The position numbers and the translations under genes are program-made. From assembly GCA_937907705.1 (NCBI GenBank), contig CALCVP010000008.1:1-64000 (forward strand): a stretch of 64,000 nt of DNA, written 5' to 3'. Positions 60,362-64,000 of this stretch are shown piece by piece (the stretch's first letter is position 1; each line of letters opens with the position of its first letter). The notes under the pieces were generated by a model that worked only from the letters and a program-made list of their open reading frames with translations, did not search any database and was not told where the DNA came from. Source of the stretch: an uncultured Prevotella sp. (GTDB lineage: Bacteria > Bacteroidota > Bacteroidia > Bacteroidales > Bacteroidaceae).

Positions 60362-61870
60362 ATGGCACAGAATCTTGTACAAACACAGGCTCAAAAACAG
60401 GTGCAAGCCCTCAAGCTTACACAACAGCAGATGCTGCAAGTGCATCTGCTGGAGATGCCGCTTACTGAGTTAGAACAGAGCGTTACAGCCGAGATAGACG
60501 ACAATCCTGCCTTGGAGAGCGCAAACCCTGACGATGCACTCAATACTGACCATGGGCAAGATGATACTGACGATGCTGACAGAGACGAGGATTTTGACAC
60601 TGCTACTGAGCGCGAAGAGCGCGAAGAAGCACTGGACGATGCTCTCTCCAACATCGGCATGGACGATGCCATGCCCGAACCTGCAGGTTATCAAGGCAGC
60701 AATAACCAAAATGCCGACTACGAGGAGATAACCTATGGCGACAAGATGTCTTTCTATGACAGGCTGAAAGAACAAATGGTAGACGTAGACCTCACAGAAC
60801 AGCAGCAAGAGGTGCTGGAATATATCATCGGTTCGCTCGACAGTGACGGACTGTTGCGCAAAGACACCGACAGCATTGCCGATGAGCTGGCTATCTACCA
60901 AAATATAATGGTCAGCAAGGAAGATGTAGACAAGATGTTGCAAGTGCTGCAAACCTTTGACCCCGCAGGTGTGGGCGCACGCAGTCTGCAAGAGTGCTTG
61001 CTGCTGCAAATCAGGCGCAAGCAACCGTCTAACATACGCACACTGATGGAGCAGGTTATTGCACGGTACTTTGACGACTTCATGAACAAGCGGTGGTCCA
61101 AGGTGTGCCAACAGCTCAAGATGGACGACCGTACCGCCGGACAAGTCATGGCAGAATTGCTCAAGCTGAACCCAAAACCTGGCGCATCGTTGGGCGAGAC
61201 CGAGGGGCAAAACATGCAGCAGATAACACCCGACTTTATAGTAGACACCGCCGATGACGGCACTGTAACCTTCAGTATCAACAATGGCAATGTGCCCGAC
61301 CTGTATGTGTCGCCTGCCTTTGCCGACATGATGAAAGAATACCAAAGCAACAAGAAAGGCATGAGCCGCCAGGAAAAGGAGGCTCTGGTCTACGCCAAAG
61401 GCAAGGTGGAACGCGCCAAAGGTTTTATAGAAGCTGTAAAGCAGCGCCAGCACACCCTGTATGTTACCATGAAAGCCATCATTGACATACAGCGCAAGTT
61501 CTTTCAAGACGGCGACGAGAGCGAGCTGAAGCCCATGATACTGAAAGATGTGGCAGACCGTACCCATCTTGACATATCTACCATATCAAGAGTATGCAAC
61601 ATGAAGTATGCCCAGACAAGATGGGGCACATTCAAGTTGCGCCACTTCTTTTCAGACAGTGTGGCAACCGGCAATGGCGAGGAACTGTCAAAGCACAAGA
61701 TACAAGCAGCCCTGCAAGAGCTGATAGACAAAGAAAACAAGCAGCGCCCGCTGAGCGACGATGCGCTGACAGAGATGATGAAGAAAAAAGGTTACCCCAT
61801 GGCTCGCCGCACCATAGCCAAATACCGCGAGCAGTTGGGTATACCTGTGGCAAGGTTAAGAAAGCAATGA
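60362..61870 (+). CDS. rpoN: RNA polymerase sigma-54 factor
   Basis: A 502-residue sigma factor for promoters of the -24/-12 type, active only with AAA+ enhancer-binding proteins. The glutamine-rich activator region (1-50, LKLTQQQMLQVHLLEMPLTE) is followed by an acidic linker (60-110), the core-binding region, the helix-turn-helix and the RpoN box (ARRTIAKYRE) near the end. Full length. No enhancer-binding protein is encoded in the window. The last base pairs overlap the next start in an ATGA, so the PAP2-like gene is coupled to it. Confidence 0.95.
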   Translation: MAQNLVQTQAQKQVQALKLTQQQMLQVHLLEMPLTELEQSVTAEIDDNPALESANPDDALNTDHGQDDTDDADRDEDFDTATEREEREEALDDALSNIGMDDAMPEPAGYQGSNNQNADYEEITYGDKMSFYDRLKEQMVDVDLTEQQQEVLEYIIGSLDSDGLLRKDTDSIADELAIYQNIMVSKEDVDKMLQVLQTFDPAGVGARSLQECLLLQIRRKQPSNIRTLMEQVIARYFDDFMNKRWSKVCQQLKMDDRTAGQVMAELLKLNPKPGASLGETEGQNMQQITPDFIVDTADDGTVTFSINNGNVPDLYVSPAFADMMKEYQSNKKGMSRQEKEALVYAKGKVERAKGFIEAVKQRQHTLYVTMKAIIDIQRKFFQDGDESELKPMILKDVADRTHLDISTISRVCNMKYAQTRWGTFKLRHFFSDSVATGNGEELSKHKIQAALQELIDKENKQRPLSDDALTEMMKKKGYPMARRTIAKYREQLGIPVARLRKQ

Positions 61871-62484
61871 AAGAGAAAGAAATTATTATTGCCGCCAAGG
61901 TAATGAGTGTCGTATTCACTCCTTTCTATTTACCGTTAGTGGCACTGGTAGGCATGCTCACATTCAGTTACCTCAACATGCTGCCTTGGACCTACAAGCT
62001 GTTTCTGCTGCTGATGGTCTATCTGTTTACCATTTTCATACCTACGCTGCTTATACGCGTGTACAGACACTATCAAGGATGGTCGCTCATAGAGTTGGGT
62101 AACCGCGAGCGCCGCATGATACCTTATATCATCTCCATCGTGTCGTACCTGATGTGCTACTACTTCATGGCACTTACCCACGTGCCCCATTTCATGGGCA
62201 GCATACTCATAGCTGCACTGGTCATACAGATAGCCTGCGCACTGGTCAACCTGTTCTTCAAGGTATCTACCCACATGGCAGCCATAGGGGGTGTGGCAGG
62301 GGCGTTGGTAGCCTTTGCTTTTATCTTTGGCTTCAACCCCGTGTGGTGGCTCTGTGTGGTCATACTGTTAGGCGGTGTGGTAGGCACCAGCCGAATGATA
62401 TTGCGTCAGCACTCTCTTCACGAAGTAGTGTTCGGTTTTCTTTTGGGCACGCTCTGTGCTTTCGTGTCTGTACTGCTGTGCTGA
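61867..62484 (+). CDS. PAP2-like integral membrane protein
   Basis: A 205-residue membrane protein with five or six helices. The C-terminal segment TSRMILRQHSLHEVVFGFLLG has the order Ser-Arg ... His ... Glu/Asp of the third PAP2 phosphatase motif. The earlier motifs (KxxxxxxRP and PSGH) are not clear, so catalytic activity is doubtful. The ATG at 61867 overlaps the rpoN stop (ATGA). It might act on lipid phosphates such as undecaprenyl pyrophosphate or may be a non-catalytic relative. A longer frame from 61594 runs inside rpoN and is not real. Confidence 0.72.
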   Translation: MKEKEIIIAAKVMSVVFTPFYLPLVALVGMLTFSYLNMLPWTYKLFLLLMVYLFTIFIPTLLIRVYRHYQGWSLIELGNRERRMIPYIISIVSYLMCYYFMALTHVPHFMGSILIAALVIQIACALVNLFFKVSTHMAAIGGVAGALVAFAFIFGFNPVWWLCVVILLGGVVGTSRMILRQHSLHEVVFGFLLGTLCAFVSVLLC

Positions 62485-62537
62485 AGAGGCGGCAGCAGCA
62501 CCTTTCTACAAGCTGATTATTTAAACACTATAACATT

Positions 62538-63044
62538 ATGAAACCAATAGTAAGTATCATCATGGGCAGCACAAGCGACCTGCCCGTTATGGAAAAGGCT
62601 TTCAAATATCTCGACGAGATGCAAATTCCTTTTGAGGTCAATGCCCTGTCAGCACACCGTACTCCCGATGCTGTGGAGCAATTTGCCAAAGGAGCCAAAG
62701 AGCGTGGTATCAAAGTTATTATTGCCGGTGCCGGCATGGCAGCAGCTCTGCCAGGCGTTATTGCCGCATCTACCACCCTGCCTGTAATAGGTGTACCTGT
62801 CAAAGGCATGCTCAACGGGCTTGATGCCATGCTTAGCATCATACAGATGCCTCCAGGCATACCGGTAGCCACAGTAGGCGTCAACGGTGCCATGAATGCT
62901 GCTATACTGGCAGTAGAGATGATAGCACTTGCCGATGAACAAGTGGCAAAACGCCTTGACGACTATAAAGCCGGACTGGGAAAGAAGATAGAAAAGGCCA
63001 ATAAAGACCTTGCCGAGATAAAGTATAAATTTAAAACTAACTAA
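62538..63044 (+). CDS. purE: N5-carboxyaminoimidazole ribonucleotide mutase
   Basis: A 168-residue class I PurE that converts N5-CAIR to CAIR in purine synthesis. The start (PIVSIIMGSTSDLPVMEKA), SAHRTPD and the loop AGAGMAAALPGV are diagnostic. It starts 53 bases after the PAP2-like gene. A purK gene, expected for class I PurE, is not next to it in the visible sequence. Confidence 0.95.
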   Translation: MKPIVSIIMGSTSDLPVMEKAFKYLDEMQIPFEVNALSAHRTPDAVEQFAKGAKERGIKVIIAGAGMAAALPGVIAASTTLPVIGVPVKGMLNGLDAMLSIIQMPPGIPVATVGVNGAMNAAILAVEMIALADEQVAKRLDDYKAGLGKKIEKANKDLAEIKYKFKTN

Positions 63045-63194
63045 AAAACCGTAACGTGAGGTGGCATCTCTCTTGGCTCTGCTGTGCAAAGTCAACAGGT
63101 TGCCACCTTCAAACTTTCTGGCCGGCAAGCATTGAACCCGCAACTGCTTGTCTGGCAGAAGCAATACTTACCAAAACACCTATTTACAGAATAT

Positions 63195-64000
63195 ATGGTT
63201 GACTTATTTAACTATAAGCGTCGCGACAGTGCCGAGGTGCAAGTGGGTGCTACCCCTTTAGGTGGAAGCAATCCCATCCGAGTGCAAAGCATGACTACCA
63301 CCTCCACCGACGACACTGAAGGCAGTGTGGCACAAGCCGAACGCATCATCAAAGCCGGTGGAGAGTATGTAAGACTTACCACACAGGGCGTAAGAGAAGC
63401 TGAAAACCTCAAGAACATCAATGCACAGCTACGTGCCGATGGCTACAACACACCGTTGGTGGCTGACGTGCATTTTAATCCGCATGTAGCCGAAGTGGCA
63501 GCACTCTATGCCGAGAAGGTAAGAATAAACCCAGGCAACTATGTTGACCCTGCCCGCACATTCAAGAAATTGGAATACACAGATGAAGAATATGCAGGTG
63601 AGTTGCAAAAGATAGAAGACAAGCTTTTGCCCCTGCTGCAAATATGCCGTGATCACCACACAGCACTGCGCATAGGTGTCAACCACGGTTCGCTGTCAGA
63701 CCGCATCATGAGCCGCTATGGTGACACACCGGCAGGCATTGTAGAGAGCTGCATGGAGTTTCTGCGCATCTGCAAGCGCGAACAGTTCAACAATGTGGTC
63801 ATCTCCATCAAAGCCAGCAACACGGCGGTCATGGTACAGTCGGTAAGACTGCTCGTTGACACCATGGAGAAAGAGGGCATGAACTATCCGCTGCACCTCG
63901 GTGTAACCGAAGCCGGCGAGGGCGAAGACGGACGCATAAAGAGTGCTGTGGGCATAGGTGCACTGCTGGCAGACGGCATTGGCGACACCATCCGCGTATC
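63195..64000 (+). CDS. ispG: 4-hydroxy-3-methylbut-2-enyl diphosphate synthase (partial)
   Basis: The first 268 codons of the [4Fe-4S] enzyme that makes HMBPP in the non-mevalonate isoprenoid pathway. The start MVDLFNYKRRDSAEVQVGA is followed by IspG signatures: PIRVQSMTTTSTDD, LVADVHFNPHVA, VRINPGN and LHLGVTEAGEG. The frame is open to the window end. Bacteroidetes usually have the long form of about 600 residues with an extra domain; the insertion would begin beyond the edge. It follows purE after 150 bases with no obvious promoter. Confidence 0.93.
   Translation, partial: MVDLFNYKRRDSAEVQVGATPLGGSNPIRVQSMTTTSTDDTEGSVAQAERIIKAGGEYVRLTTQGVREAENLKNINAQLRADGYNTPLVADVHFNPHVAEVAALYAEKVRINPGNYVDPARTFKKLEYTDEEYAGELQKIEDKLLPLLQICRDHHTALRIGVNHGSLSDRIMSRYGDTPAGIVESCMEFLRICKREQFNNVVISIKASNTAVMVQSVRLLVDTMEKEGMNYPLHLGVTEAGEGEDGRIKSAVGIGALLADGIGDTIRV

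Noticed and set aside
60470..61567. 365-codon minus-strand frame inside rpoN
   Set aside because: Antisense to sigma-54, which has a complete domain set; the frame has no recognisable domain or start context.

Overview
The window comes from a member of the Bacteroidales, most likely Prevotellaceae. The evidence is Bacteroidetes-type promoters (TTG, about 20 bases, then TAnnTTTG), SusC-type TonB receptors, NigD-like and DUF4831 proteins, lipoproteins with an acidic stretch after the lipid-bearing cysteine, a type IX secretion C-terminal signal, the long form of PurL and a fused CcsBA. I see no rRNA, tRNA, CRISPR array, phage or insertion sequence. Housekeeping genes alternate with cell-envelope genes.

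Layout. 1-2.6 kb: a TonB-dependent receptor. 2.9-6.2 kb (minus): a small unknown gene, prmC, a ribbon-helix-helix protein, a four-helix membrane protein and an SPFH/band-7 protein. 6.5-10.9 kb: an MFS exporter, an SF1 (UPF1/IGHMBP2-like) helicase, an unknown protein and a Cof-type HAD phosphatase. 11.4-22.0 kb (minus): an M16 protease, then a surface cluster made of a TonB receptor, a DUF4876 lipoprotein, a DUF6850 outer-membrane protein and a propeller-like protein with a type IX secretion signal. 22.2-23.2 kb: a sugar O-acetyltransferase and a low-molecular-weight tyrosine phosphatase. 24.1-33.2 kb (plus): an outer-membrane porin, an imelysin lipoprotein, two paralogous di-heme c-type cytochrome lipoproteins and the cytochrome c maturation protein CcsBA, which look like one functional unit. 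33.7-42 kb: purL, a split chromate transporter, recX, an RNase H and argS. 42.6-48.4 kb: a frameshifted barrel protein, a GH95 fucosidase and a divergent membrane-bound propeller/AraC regulator. 48.6-54.4 kb (minus): a stand-alone AICAR formyltransferase, an ECF sigma factor followed by a protein joining an anti-sigma-like head to an outer-membrane barrel, a NigD-like protein and a DUF4831 protein. 54.4-64 kb: nnr, then hpt-adk-obgE-pgeF, a 55-residue membrane protein, rpoN, a PAP2-like membrane protein, purE and the start of ispG.

The most unusual structure is in the intergenic DNA. At least nine separate gaps contain arrays of imperfect repeats with an exact 22-base period. Most share the core AGCTATGCAATCGG or its relatives, with forward units followed by reverse-complement units, so the arrays can fold into long hairpins. 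Two arrays use a TTTGAACAGC-type unit and begin on the stop codon of the gene before them. One uses a GTTCTTATGC-type unit. The main functional candidate is the porin-imelysin-di-heme cytochrome-CcsBA cluster, whose lipoproteins carry surface-export-like signals and suggest redox or metal chemistry on the cell surface.
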